From UBA11795 sp964652755 (GTDB lineage: Bacteria > Chloroflexota > Dehalococcoidia > Lucifugimonadales > UBA826): a stretch of 64,000 bases of DNA. The position numbers and the translations under genes are program-made. Position 1 is the stretch's first letter, and the number at the start of each line of letters is the position of its first letter. The stretch covers positions 1 to 64,000 of the forward strand of contig CAZZBP010000001.1 in NCBI GenBank assembly GCA_964652755.1. The letters run 5' to 3'. The notes under the pieces are model-generated. The model did not search any database. It was not told where the DNA came from and saw only the letters and a list, made by a program, of their open reading frames with translations. This document shows positions 7,811 through 16,104 of this stretch, in pieces.

Positions 7811-8647
7811 GTGAAACTAAATGTAAGGAACATAAATGGTGGCCCCGCCGGCGAAATCGATGTAAGGAATGATGTGTTTGGCGTGCCAGAGAATCCGGCC
7901 CTGCTGCATCAGGTTATGGTTGCCCACCTCGCAAATAAGAGACAGGGAACAGTCAAGACTAAAACCAGATCAGAAGTTTCTGGAGGTGGGGCGAAACCCA
8001 GGCCCCAAAAGCACACTGGCCGCGCAAGGGCGGGATCCATCAGATCTCCAATTTGGGTTGGGGGTGGAAGGGCATTTGGGCCTTCGCCGCGTAATTATAA
8101 GCAAAGAACGCCCAAAAAAATGAGACGACTAGCAATCGTTTCTGTTCTCTCAGATAAAGCAAGGCAAGGAAGCCTGGTGATTTTGGATAATCTTGATCTA
8201 ACGGACAGCAAGACTAGGTCGATAAAATCCATGCTCAAAGCCTTGGAAATAAATAACTCCACACTAATTGTGACTGACGGTCCTAATGCAAAGGTGATTA
8301 GAGCAGCGAGGAATCTCAAGAAAGTTAAAACTTTGCCCGCACAGGTACTTAACACAATTGATCTGCTTAATAAATCACATTTGGTAATTACTACCGAAGC
8401 TGTTAAAAAAGTAGAAGAAAATTGGGGAGGCGTCTATAAGGGCGGAGTGGTCGATTCCGAGATTGACAGCAATTTACCCCAGGCTATGCCATCCGATCTA
8501 GCCACTGCAGAGGAAGAGGTTGTCTCCCTTTCAGTTGAATTGTTGTTTTCAGCGGTGGGTCTTCAAATTGATACACCGGATTCTTCTTCAGAGTCTGCGC
8601 GCGAAGGAGATACGGGGGATCAGTTAGATGAGGTTCCCGAGGAATGA
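7811..8647 (+). CDS. rplD: 50S ribosomal protein L4 with long acidic C-terminal extension
   Basis: L4 lines the peptide exit tunnel; in some bacteria it also regulates the S10 operon. The conserved body spans about residues 1-205, with the tunnel-loop region GGGAKPRPQKHTGRARAG. The protein is 278 residues, against about 200-215 usually, because of a tail from about 206 that becomes rich in Glu, Asp and Ser (AEEEVVSL, SSSESAREGDTGDQLDEVPEE). GTG start 3 bases after rplC; its last 4 bases overlap rplW (ATGA), implying coupled translation. The tail is in frame up to that overlap, so a sequencing artefact is unlikely. Confidence 0.94.
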   Translation: MKLNVRNINGGPAGEIDVRNDVFGVPENPALLHQVMVAHLANKRQGTVKTKTRSEVSGGGAKPRPQKHTGRARAGSIRSPIWVGGGRAFGPSPRNYKQRTPKKMRRLAIVSVLSDKARQGSLVILDNLDLTDSKTRSIKSMLKALEINNSTLIVTDGPNAKVIRAARNLKKVKTLPAQVLNTIDLLNKSHLVITTEAVKKVEENWGGVYKGGVVDSEIDSNLPQAMPSDLATAEEEVVSLSVELLFSAVGLQIDTPDSSSESAREGDTGDQLDEVPEE

Positions 8648-8937
8648 GGAAACTGCACAAATATGCCATTCTGCGTAGACCGGTCGTTACTGAAAAATCG
8701 ACTCTTCTTCAGGAAGACAGACGTTACGTTTTTGAAGTGGCTCCTTCAGCAACTAAGTTAGATATTAAGTATGCCGTGGAATCGGCCTTCGGGGTTACAG
8801 TTGAGAAAGTTAACACAATGAACGTTAGGGGCAAAAAGAAGCGCTTTGGACCTAGATTTTCGCAATTAAGATCATGGAAAAAGGCTATAGTCACGGTCGC
8901 TCCCGGTGAGTCGATCACGCTTTTTGAAGGTGTTTAA
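8644..8937 (+). CDS. rplW: 50S ribosomal protein L23
   Basis: L23 sits at the tunnel exit and docks trigger factor and SRP. The 97-residue product has the typical ILRRPVVTEKS start and the KVNTMNVRGKKKRFG segment. It overlaps rplD by 4 bases and shares one base with rplB (TAATG), a tightly coupled arrangement. Confidence 0.95.
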   Translation: MRKLHKYAILRRPVVTEKSTLLQEDRRYVFEVAPSATKLDIKYAVESAFGVTVEKVNTMNVRGKKKRFGPRFSQLRSWKKAIVTVAPGESITLFEGV

Positions 8938-9770
8938 TGCCACTTAAGACTAGAAAGCCCACAACACCAGGTCAAAGAGGACTCGTTCTTCAGACTACGG
9001 ACGATATAACTGAGCGAAAGCCCAAGAAAAGATTGGTCCGACCTATTAAGAAAACTGGCGGGAGAAATTCCACAGGTCGGGTGACGGTTCGCCACAGGGG
9101 CGGAGGACATAAAAGGCGATACAGGGTCATAGATTTTAAAAGAGATAACTTCGGAATTCCGGGGATTGTAGAAACAATTGAGTACGATCCAAACCGTTCC
9201 TCTAGAATCGCTCTTATTAAGTTTCAAAATGGCGACTGGAGATACATTCTGGCTCCCAATCAGCTTAGAGTAGGCGATAATGTAATGTCGGGGGAAAATT
9301 CCGAGATAAGACCAGGAAACGCACTACCATTGACGAATATACCTTCAGGTACTGTGGTTCATAACGTAGAGCTCAAGGTCGGGAGGGGGGGGCAGATTGT
9401 CAGAAGTGCAGGAAGCTCCGCACAGGTATTAGCAAAAGAAGGTAAATACACGCTTATTAGGCTTCCTTCTGGTGAAATGAGAAATGTGCTTAGTGCCTGT
9501 ATGGCCACTGTGGGCCAGCTTAGCGCTGTAGACAAGAAAAACGTAAAATTGGGTAAGGCTGGTAGAAACCGACACCTCGGCAAGCGACCTACTGTGAGAG
9601 GGGTTGCAATGGCACCCAATGCACATCCTCACGGAGGAGGCGAAGGAAGATCGCCGATTGGTATGCCGGGACCGAAGACTCCTTGGGGAAAACCAGCCCT
9701 TGGTTATAGAACGAGAAAGAAAAAGAAGCCATCAAGCAAATTCATCGTAAGAAGAAGGTACGAGAGATAA
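8937..9770 (+). CDS. rplB: 50S ribosomal protein L2
   Basis: L2 is required for subunit association and peptidyl transferase activity. The 277-residue product has KKTGGRNSTGRVTVRHRGGGHKRRYR near the N-terminus and GVAMAPNAHPHGGGEGR (about 222-238), which contains the critical His. Length is normal. Its ATG overlaps the rplW stop codon by one base. Confidence 0.97.
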   Translation: MPLKTRKPTTPGQRGLVLQTTDDITERKPKKRLVRPIKKTGGRNSTGRVTVRHRGGGHKRRYRVIDFKRDNFGIPGIVETIEYDPNRSSRIALIKFQNGDWRYILAPNQLRVGDNVMSGENSEIRPGNALPLTNIPSGTVVHNVELKVGRGGQIVRSAGSSAQVLAKEGKYTLIRLPSGEMRNVLSACMATVGQLSAVDKKNVKLGKAGRNRHLGKRPTVRGVAMAPNAHPHGGGEGRSPIGMPGPKTPWGKPALGYRTRKKKKPSSKFIVRRRYER

Positions 9771-9791
9771 AGTCGCTGGAGTAATCGAAGT

Positions 9792-10070
9792 ATGTCACGA
9801 TCAATTAAAAAAGGACCATTTGTGCACCCCAAGCTTGCAAAGAGAGTTGAAAGTGCTATGAGGTCCAACAACAGAGATGTAATACGTACATGGTCCAGAG
9901 CCTCCGTAATCATGCCAGATATGCTTGGCCTGACTATTGCGGTACACGATGGCCGGAGACACATACCTGTTTTCGTAACGGAAAATATGGTGGGGCATAA
10001 ACTCGGAGAATTCGCGCCTACAAGAACCTTTAGGGGACATTCTTCCAAAACAGAAAGGCTATCAGGCTGA
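9792..10070 (+). CDS. rpsS: 30S ribosomal protein S19
   Basis: S19 is a 30S head protein near the A-site tRNA. The 92-residue product has the canonical MSRSIKKGPFVHPKL start and GHKLGEFAPTRTFRGH end. It lies between rplB and rplV as in most S10 operons. No anomalies. Confidence 0.96.
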   Translation: MSRSIKKGPFVHPKLAKRVESAMRSNNRDVIRTWSRASVIMPDMLGLTIAVHDGRRHIPVFVTENMVGHKLGEFAPTRTFRGHSSKTERLSG

Positions 10071-10116
10071 TGGTATCCCTTGAAATCAACTTAGGAAGTA
10101 TTTTAGGTAAAGACAA

Positions 10117-10455
10117 TTGGGTATAAGAGCCAAATCGAGCAATACAGGTATATCCGTAAAAAAGCTTAAACCGTACGTTAACTTAGTTAGAGGTATGAAA
10201 GTCGGAGAGGCGCTCACCGCGCTGCAGTTCATGCAGTCACCTATCGCCGCACGTGTAGCCAAAACGGTTAAGTCGGCAGCTTCAAACGCCGAGAATGAAC
10301 TCATGGCAAGGACGGAAGACCTTAAGATTACGGAAATATTTGCCAACGAAGGTCCCCGGCTAAAACGATTTCGTGCTCGGGCTCGTGGCCGTGTAGGAAA
10401 AATTAACAGAAGAAGCAGCCACATTACAGTCGTGGTTGACGAGGAGGACCTGTAG
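10117..10455 (+). CDS. rplV: 50S ribosomal protein L22
   Basis: L22 lines the exit tunnel; its hairpin contacts all 23S rRNA domains. The 112-residue product shows VNLVRGMKVGEALTALQF and the tunnel hairpin PRLKRFRARARGRVGKINRRSSHITV. The only supported start is TTG at 10117, behind an AGGT-type ribosome-binding site at about 10105. Stop is two bases before the rpsC start. Confidence 0.94.
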   Translation: MGIRAKSSNTGISVKKLKPYVNLVRGMKVGEALTALQFMQSPIAARVAKTVKSAASNAENELMARTEDLKITEIFANEGPRLKRFRARARGRVGKINRRSSHITVVVDEEDL

Positions 10456-10456
10456 A

Positions 10457-11272
10457 GTGGGCCAAAAAATACACCCAAATGGGTTTCGCGTTGGAATTAC
10501 TAAAGACTGGCACGCAACTTGGTTTGCTGGCCGCGGGTCAGAATATGCCAGCCTCGTAAACGAGGATATTCGTATCCGGAAAACAATAGACAGCATGTAT
10601 GACGATGCTGGGATATCCAAAGTAGATATAGAACGTGATTCCAATGAGGTAGCCATTACTATTCATACTGCTAGACCAGGGATTGTTATAGGGAGAGGTG
10701 GCCAGAGAGTAGATGAACTAAGGAAAGAACTAGATGTTTTGACTGGCTCCAGAAGAACTAGATTAAATGTTAAAGAAGTCAGACAACCAGAGTTAGATGC
10801 TTATCTTGTCGCACGAAATATTGCGGACCAATTGGAAAGACGAATCGCATTTCGACGCGCAATCAGACAATCTTTGATGAGGACTATGCAGGCTGGTGCC
10901 GAAGGAATAAAGGTTATAGCTTCAGGTAGGCTTGCCGGCGCTGATATAGCTCGCACTGAGAAGGCTCATGAAGGAAGAGTTCCGCTTCATACCCTGAGGG
11001 CCGATATCGATTATGGCTTGGCCGAGGCTAGGACAGAATATGGTGTTATAGGCGTAAAGGTATGGATTTGTAAGGGCGAGATCATGAATCCTACGATTAT
11101 AGGAGAGGTGCTGGATAGCCCGGAAATGACCGCAGCTTCAGCGGCGGAAGATGAGGAAGTTCCTGCCATCCAAGTTCTTGTGACTGCTAACGACGATAAT
11201 GATGAGCAAGAATCTGATCAGAATCGTAATGCAGATTTGCCAGAATCACCGGAAGAATCTGAGAATTCATAA
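10457..11272 (+). CDS. rpsC: 30S ribosomal protein S3 with acidic C-terminal tail
   Basis: S3 forms part of the mRNA entry tunnel and has helicase-related Arg/Lys residues. The GTG at 10457 is chosen because it gives the canonical MGQKIHPNGFRVG start with AGGAGG (10442-10447) nine bases upstream. The 271-residue protein has the KH domain (GIVIGRGGQRVDELR, about 65-80) and the S3 C-terminal domain to about residue 215. It ends with roughly 40 residues rich in Asp, Glu, Asn and Ser, longer than in most homologues. A similar acidic tail is present on L4. Confidence 0.95.
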   Translation: MGQKIHPNGFRVGITKDWHATWFAGRGSEYASLVNEDIRIRKTIDSMYDDAGISKVDIERDSNEVAITIHTARPGIVIGRGGQRVDELRKELDVLTGSRRTRLNVKEVRQPELDAYLVARNIADQLERRIAFRRAIRQSLMRTMQAGAEGIKVIASGRLAGADIARTEKAHEGRVPLHTLRADIDYGLAEARTEYGVIGVKVWICKGEIMNPTIIGEVLDSPEMTAASAAEDEEVPAIQVLVTANDDNDEQESDQNRNADLPESPEESENS

Positions 11273-11318
11273 CACTTTTAAAGTTTATCAATATTAATTT
11301 AGATAGGTGTGGCTAACG

Positions 11319-11744
11319 ATGTTGCAACCAAAGAGGGTCAAGTACAGGAACCACCACAGGGGTCGCAGAAAGGGTGTGGCGACCGCTGGAAGCACCTTGA
11401 ATTATGGTGATGTTGGCTTAAAGGCGACTGAAAGTGCTTGGATAACGTCGCGTCAGATTGAGGCGGCACGCCGTGCCATGACCCGATATGCCAGGCGCGG
11501 GGGGCGTCTGTGGATTAGGGTATTCCCTGATAAAAGCGTAACAGCAAGAGCTGCGGAGACGCGGATGGGTAAAGGAAAGGGTGCCCCGGACCACTGGGTG
11601 GCGGTGGTTAGGCCCGGTAGGGTGCTGTTTGAAATGGCTGGGATTCCTGAGGACACGGCAAAGCACGCTCTGGCATTAGCAGCGTCAAAAATGCCAATGG
11701 GCACTCGCATTGTAGTCAGACAGGGTGTGAAAACAAGCATGTAG
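11319..11744 (+). CDS. rplP: 50S ribosomal protein L16
   Basis: L16 binds near the A site and helps position aminoacyl-tRNA. The ATG at 11319 gives the canonical MLQPKRVKYRNHHRGRRKG start, behind AGGTG; an in-frame GTG at 11307 would add only four atypical residues. The 141-residue product has RRGGRLWIRVFPDK and GKGAPDHWVAVVRPG. Normal length and position after rpsC. Confidence 0.95.
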   Translation: MLQPKRVKYRNHHRGRRKGVATAGSTLNYGDVGLKATESAWITSRQIEAARRAMTRYARRGGRLWIRVFPDKSVTARAAETRMGKGKGAPDHWVAVVRPGRVLFEMAGIPEDTAKHALALAASKMPMGTRIVVRQGVKTSM

Positions 11745-11780
11745 TGCCGCTAGATACCTGGTCTTATAAGGGAAACGATA

Positions 11781-11987
11781 ATGGCAGAAATAGACGACAT
11801 TAGATCGATGAATGATGAAGATATCTCAGATGAATTTGAGTCAACTCAGAAAGAATTGATGAATCTTCGTTTTAGGCTAGCGACCATGCAACTTGTGAAT
11901 GTAAACGAGATTAGGCTCGCGAAAAAAAAGATTGCTCGTATTAAGACAGTTGTCAGAGAAAGGGAGATCGTAAAGAGTTCCTTATGA
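11781..11987 (+). CDS. rpmC: 50S ribosomal protein L29
   Basis: L29 lies beside L23 at the tunnel exit. The 68-residue product is a two-helix hairpin with the family motif LMNLRFRLATMQL and a basic helix KKKIARIKTVVRERE. It overlaps rpsQ by four bases (ATGA), indicating coupled translation. Confidence 0.94.
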   Translation: MAEIDDIRSMNDEDISDEFESTQKELMNLRFRLATMQLVNVNEIRLAKKKIARIKTVVREREIVKSSL

Positions 11988-12316
11988 GTTATGAACGAAG
12001 AAAAATAAAAGTTGGGAAAGTCGTAAGCGACAAGATGCATAAGACAATCATAGTGTCTGTAGAGTGGAGACAGCCACACAGAATTTACAAGAAGAATGTG
12101 AGGAAATGGAGTCGATTTAAGGCCCACGACGAAATGAATCTCTGCAATCTTGGTGACACAGTGCGTATAGTCGAGACGCGCCCTTTATCAAAGACCAAAC
12201 GTTGGAAGGTAGCTGAAATTCTTCAAAAAGGTGACGTTGCGGATCTACAACCGGGCGAGATTAGTGTTGAAGGGGTCGATGAGGCTGGAAGAGAATCCTC
12301 AGAGACTACTGGATAG
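11984..12316 (+). CDS. rpsQ: 30S ribosomal protein S17
   Basis: S17 is an OB-fold primary 16S rRNA binder. The 110-residue product has VGKVVSDKMHKTIIVSVEW, HDEMNLCNLGDTVRIVETRPLSKTKRW and the family core to about residue 82, then an acidic tail of about 25 residues that many homologues lack. Starts inside the rpmC stop region. Confidence 0.95.
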   Translation: MSYERRKIKVGKVVSDKMHKTIIVSVEWRQPHRIYKKNVRKWSRFKAHDEMNLCNLGDTVRIVETRPLSKTKRWKVAEILQKGDVADLQPGEISVEGVDEAGRESSETTG

Positions 12317-12379
12317 GAATAGTTCTGACGACAGAGGCTACGGTACAAAGCTTTTATTGAAATGAGGAAAAGTTAGACA

Positions 12380-12748
12380 ATGATTCAGCAGTATACAAGA
12401 CTTAAGGTAGCGGATAATTCTGGCGCCAAAGTTATAAGCTGCATTGGAGTTCCAGGAGGATCTGGGAGAAAGTACGCCTGGCTTGGGGATGTGATTGTAG
12501 CTTCAGTTAAGGAGGCTACGCCGGCAGGTACGGTGAAGAAAGGCGAGGTCATTAAAGCGGTGATTGTTAGAACTGCCAAGGCTCACCGAAGAAAAGACGG
12601 TTCACATATAAAGTTTGATGAGAACGCTGCAGTGATCATAGGCGACGATAGAATGCCTCGTGGGACTAGGGTGTTCGGGCCTGTAGCAAGGGAATTAAGA
12701 GATAAAGATTTCATGCGAATAGTTTCGCTTGCTCCGGAGGTTCTGTGA
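12380..12748 (+). CDS. rplN: 50S ribosomal protein L14
   Basis: L14 contributes to an intersubunit bridge with 16S rRNA. The 122-residue product has MIQQYTRLKVADNSGAK at the start and FGPVARELRDKDFMRIVSLAPEVL at the end, both canonical. A 63-base gap separates it from rpsQ, where the spc operon begins in E. coli, but I see no convincing promoter there. Confidence 0.96.
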   Translation: MIQQYTRLKVADNSGAKVISCIGVPGGSGRKYAWLGDVIVASVKEATPAGTVKKGEVIKAVIVRTAKAHRRKDGSHIKFDENAAVIIGDDRMPRGTRVFGPVARELRDKDFMRIVSLAPEVL

Positions 12749-13056
12749 TGAAACTTAGGAAAAGCGATAATGTGCTTGTAGTCAAGGGTAGAGACAGGGG
12801 AAAACAGGGTACTGTACAACAAGTTATTGCTAGCAAAAATAAGGTGCTAATTGAAGGTGTGAATGTTGTTAAAAGGCATATGAAAGCTCAAGGAATGCGA
12901 GGGGCCGAGATTATAGAAAAGGAAATGCCTGTCCCGGCTGCTAACGTGATCCTTATTTGTACTCATTGCCAAGGCCCCACAAAAATAGCATTTAGGGTGC
13001 TAGGGGATAGTACTAAGGCACGTATATGCAAGAAGTGCCAGGAAGTGATTGAATGA
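12748..13056 (+). CDS. rplX: 50S ribosomal protein L24
   Basis: L24 initiates 50S assembly. The ATG at 12748 is preferred to the GTG at 12745 because the GGAGG at 12736-12740 is then seven bases away. The 102-residue product has a KOW motif (VLVVKGRDRGKQGTV) and a C-terminal zinc ribbon with two CxxC pairs (CTHC, CKKC), as in many non-proteobacterial L24s. It overlaps rplE by four bases. Confidence 0.94.
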   Translation: MKLRKSDNVLVVKGRDRGKQGTVQQVIASKNKVLIEGVNVVKRHMKAQGMRGAEIIEKEMPVPAANVILICTHCQGPTKIAFRVLGDSTKARICKKCQEVIE

Positions 13057-13637
13057 CGATGAGCGAAGAATCGACAAAGATTGGCGCCCCACGCCTCCTT
13101 GACAGACTCCGAAACGAAATAGGACCGGAACTGGCAAAAGAGTTCGGTTATTCCAGTGTAATGGAAATTCCGCGGCTGGAGAAAGTTGTATTAAATATCG
13201 GACTTGGAGAGGCTCTGCAAAATAATAAGGCTATTGAAAGCGCGACGTCTGACTTAACACAAATTACCGGCCAGAAGCCGATAACGACTAGGGCAAAGAA
13301 ATCGATAGCAGGTTTCAAAATTCGAGAAGGTATGCCTATAGGTGCCAAGGTCACTTTAAGAGGTAGAAGAATGTACGAATTTGTTGATAGGTTCCTAAAC
13401 GCGGCTCTGCCTAGAATTCGTGATTTCCAAGGAATCCCAAGGAATTGCTTCGATGGTAGGGGTAACTGCTCGATCGGAATACGAGAGCAGACGATATTTC
13501 CTGAGATTGATTACAACAGCGTAGACAGGATTAGGGGGCTACAGGTCGTCTTGGTGACAACAGCGAAGAACGATCAGGAGGGAATGCGCTTTTTGGAGTT
13601 GATGGGAACACCCTTTGTAAAAAGCACGGTTTCATAA
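13053..13637 (+). CDS. rplE: 50S ribosomal protein L5
   Basis: L5 binds 5S rRNA and contacts P-site tRNA. The 194-residue product has PRLEKVVLNIGLGEAL, GQKPITTRAKKSIAGFKIREG and the C-terminal GNCSIGIREQTIFPEI. Coupled to rplX through an ATGA overlap. Slight N-terminal extension of about ten residues is within family range. Confidence 0.96.
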   Translation: MTMSEESTKIGAPRLLDRLRNEIGPELAKEFGYSSVMEIPRLEKVVLNIGLGEALQNNKAIESATSDLTQITGQKPITTRAKKSIAGFKIREGMPIGAKVTLRGRRMYEFVDRFLNAALPRIRDFQGIPRNCFDGRGNCSIGIREQTIFPEIDYNSVDRIRGLQVVLVTTAKNDQEGMRFLELMGTPFVKSTVS

Positions 13638-13656
13638 ATAAAGAGAGTAGAGAATT

Positions 13657-13842
13657 TTGCCTAAGAAATCAAAGATAGAAGCTTGGAAAAGAAGCCCTAA
13701 GTTCGATGTACGTGTTCGGAATAGGTGCAATCGATGTGGCAGACCAAGGGGATTTATAAGATATGTAGGTGTTTGCAGGATTTGCTTCAGACAACTTGCT
13801 CACATTGGTCAGCTTCCAGGGGTTAAGAAGGCGAGTTGGTAG
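13657..13842 (+). CDS. rpsN: 30S ribosomal protein S14, zinc-binding type
   Basis: S14 is a 30S head protein. This is the short, zinc-binding (C+) form: 61 residues with CNRCGRPRG and CRICFRQLAHIG supplying four Cys ligands. The start is TTG at 13657, giving MPKKSKIEAWKR. It lies between rplE and rpsH, the standard spc position. Confidence 0.94.
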   Translation: MPKKSKIEAWKRSPKFDVRVRNRCNRCGRPRGFIRYVGVCRICFRQLAHIGQLPGVKKASW

Positions 13843-13911
13843 TCTTTTTACTTGGTATAAATAGCAAGATTATTTTGAATAGTTACAGAATACCCTGAGG
13901 AACGAAAAGAA

Positions 13912-14313
13912 ATGGCAATATCCGATCCCATAGCTGATATGCTCACGAGGATTCGCAACGCGATAATGGTCGGTCACGATTCTGTGAGGATACCAGCATC
14001 CAAAATGAAAATTGATATCGCGAGTATCTTAGAGCGAGAAGGATTTGTTTCTACATTTGTAGTTGAGGATGAAGGAACGAAGGATGCCACAGTGAAGATA
14101 GATCTTCATTATTGGAACAAAGGCGAACCAGGCATTACAGGTATCAAGAGAATTAGTAGGCCAGGTCTCCGCGTATACGTAGGTAAGGGTGAGGTTCCAC
14201 ATGTCTATGGCGGTAGAGGTGTCGCGGTCATGTCGACCAATCAGGGTCTTATGTCAGGGATTCAAGCAAGAAATAAAGGTGTAGGCGGGGAAGTTCTTTT
14301 CTGCGTTTGGTAG
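13912..14313 (+). CDS. rpsH: 30S ribosomal protein S8
   Basis: S8 binds 16S helix 21 and in E. coli represses the spc operon. The 133-residue product has DPIADMLTRIRNA at the start and the C-terminal RNA-binding segment KGVGGEVLFCVW, close to the family KxxGGExLxxVW end. A 69-base, AT-rich gap precedes it. Confidence 0.95.
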   Translation: MAISDPIADMLTRIRNAIMVGHDSVRIPASKMKIDIASILEREGFVSTFVVEDEGTKDATVKIDLHYWNKGEPGITGIKRISRPGLRVYVGKGEVPHVYGGRGVAVMSTNQGLMSGIQARNKGVGGEVLFCVW

Positions 14314-14348
14314 GAAATGTGGATTCAACCTGCAGGCGAGGCAATGAG

Positions 14349-14891
14349 ATGTCGAGAATAGGCAAACAACCAATAGTAGTCCCTTCAAATGTGGAAGTTA
14401 AAATAGACGGTTCCTTTGTTACCGTAACAGGTCCAAAGGGCGAACTATCAAATTCCTTCAATAGCGAGATGAATATTTCTGAGAGGGATGGAGAGATTTC
14501 TGTAAAGCGGCCTAGCGATGAATCTCAACATAAAGCTTTTCACGGTCTTACGAGGAGTTTAATTGCCAACATGGTAACTGGTGTCAGCGACGGGTATGAG
14601 AAAAATCTCGAATTGGTGGGGGTCGGTTATCGGGTCCAACAAACCGGTAAAGGCATATCCCTTAGCGTAATGTTGAGCCATACAGTTCTTATTGAACCGC
14701 CTGAAGGCGTGACCTTGGAAGTGTTAGAAGGTAACAGAATAAAGGTTTCCGGAATAAATAAGCAGGCGGTAGGCCAGATAGCCGCACAAATACGCAAAGT
14801 AAGACCTCCTAATGTATATACCGGCAAGGGAATTCGTTATGTAGGTGAATATGTACGAATTAAGCCTGGTAAAAGCGCAAGGAGGGCCTAA
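14349..14891 (+). CDS. rplF: 50S ribosomal protein L6
   Basis: L6 lies near the factor-binding site of the 50S. The ATG at 14349 gives the canonical MSRIGKQPI start; an upstream in-frame ATG at 14307 lies within rpsH and would add 14 atypical residues. The 180-residue product has GYRVQQTGKGISLSVMLSH and the end RKVRPPNVYTGKGIRYVGEYVRIKPGKS. Confidence 0.95.
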   Translation: MSRIGKQPIVVPSNVEVKIDGSFVTVTGPKGELSNSFNSEMNISERDGEISVKRPSDESQHKAFHGLTRSLIANMVTGVSDGYEKNLELVGVGYRVQQTGKGISLSVMLSHTVLIEPPEGVTLEVLEGNRIKVSGINKQAVGQIAAQIRKVRPPNVYTGKGIRYVGEYVRIKPGKSARRA

Positions 14892-14894
14892 TAT

Positions 14895-15266
14895 ATGAGT
14901 CAGAACAGTGGCAAAGCCCAACGTGTAGCTAGGCACTCCCGCGTACGCAACAAAGTTTCTGGTACGGCCGAGAGGCCACGTCTCGCGGTATTCAGGAGTC
15001 TAAAGAATATATACGTTCAGATCATAGATGATCAGTCTGGCAACACTATTGTCTCAGCCTCTAGCCTGGAAGATAAAGTGAAGGATAAGAATATTGCTGA
15101 TAATTCAGGCAAAACGAATATTTCAGTAGTGGTAGGCCAAGTGGTAGCGGAGCGGGCCAAAAAGAAAGGTATAGGCACGGTAGTCTTCGACCGTGGAGGC
15201 TACAAATTCCATGGTAGAGTCAAGGCGGTAGCGGAGGGGGCCAGAGAAGAAGGACTCATATTTTAA
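14895..15266 (+). CDS. rplR: 50S ribosomal protein L18
   Basis: L18 carries 5S rRNA into the central protuberance with L5. The 123-residue product has RPRLAVFRSLKNIYVQIIDD and the terminal FDRGGYKFHGRVKAVAEGAREEGLIF, both family hallmarks. It starts three bases after rplF. Confidence 0.95.
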   Translation: MSQNSGKAQRVARHSRVRNKVSGTAERPRLAVFRSLKNIYVQIIDDQSGNTIVSASSLEDKVKDKNIADNSGKTNISVVVGQVVAERAKKKGIGTVVFDRGGYKFHGRVKAVAEGAREEGLIF

Positions 15267-15295
15267 CCCTTTATTAGGAATCGGGGGATTATAAG

Positions 15296-15868
15296 ATGGT
15301 GAACCAGCAGCAAAGGAGAAGGCGAAATAGAGGAGAGGAAGATGATTCCTCCGGCCTCACAGAACGAACAGTGCGAATAAATAGGGTATCCAAAGTCATT
15401 AAAGGTGGAAGACATCTTAGTTTCAGTGCGATGGTAGTGGTTGGTGATGGGGAAGGCAAAGTTGGCATTGGAATGGGAAAGGCAGATGCCGTACCTGATG
15501 CGATACGCAAAGGTTCCACTTACGCTCAGAAAAGCATGATTGATGTTCCAATGAAGGGGGATACCATCCCTCATGAGATCACAGTGAAATTCGGCGGTAC
15601 TGTCGTTATGCTCAAACCGGCAAGACCAGGTACCGGAGTAATTGCGGGAGAGTCAGTCAGGGCAGTTGTTGAGCTTGCTGGGATCAAAGATATTGTCTCA
15701 AAGGTTCGCAGAAGTACTAATCCGACCAACGTTGTCAAAGCAACCCTTCAGGGTTTGCAAAGAATGAAAGATCCAGATATTGAAGTTTCAAGAAGACGAG
15801 AATTTGCACAAAGGTCAATTACAGCTTCCCAAGAAACGGAAGAAATTGCTGAACTCGTGGAAGGATAA
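15296..15868 (+). CDS. rpsE: 30S ribosomal protein S5
   Basis: S5 is part of the mRNA entry site and influences accuracy. The 190-residue product has RTVRINRVSKVIKGGRHLSFSAMVVVGDGEGKVG, covering the double-stranded RNA-binding fold and the spectinomycin-site loop, and the C-terminal PARPGTGVIAGESVRAVVELAG. It is preceded by a GGGGGA ribosome-binding site. Confidence 0.96.
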   Translation: MVNQQQRRRRNRGEEDDSSGLTERTVRINRVSKVIKGGRHLSFSAMVVVGDGEGKVGIGMGKADAVPDAIRKGSTYAQKSMIDVPMKGDTIPHEITVKFGGTVVMLKPARPGTGVIAGESVRAVVELAGIKDIVSKVRRSTNPTNVVKATLQGLQRMKDPDIEVSRRREFAQRSITASQETEEIAELVEG

Positions 15869-15883
15869 ACGCAGGTAATTCAC

Positions 15884-16066
15884 ATGGCGAAGATAGTGGT
15901 CACTCTAAGAAAAAGTACTATAGGTTATTCCCACAGGCAAAGAAGGGTAATAGAAAGTCTTGGTCTCAAGCGGATCAACCACTCGGTTGAACACCAATGT
16001 AGTCCCTCTATCATGGGTATGGTAAAAAAGGTCAGCCATCTGGTTGAAGTTGAGGAATTGAGTTAG
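15884..16066 (+). CDS. rpmD: 50S ribosomal protein L30
   Basis: Short L30 of 60 residues with the family core VTLRKSTIGYSHRQRRVIESLGLKRINHSV and a terminal VSHLVEVEEL. Located between rpsE and rplO as in other spc operons. No unusual features. Confidence 0.94.
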   Translation: MAKIVVTLRKSTIGYSHRQRRVIESLGLKRINHSVEHQCSPSIMGMVKKVSHLVEVEELS

Positions 16067-16104
16067 CTAAGTCAGGTCTTAAATACGGTCTAGGAATCAT
16101 TTAA

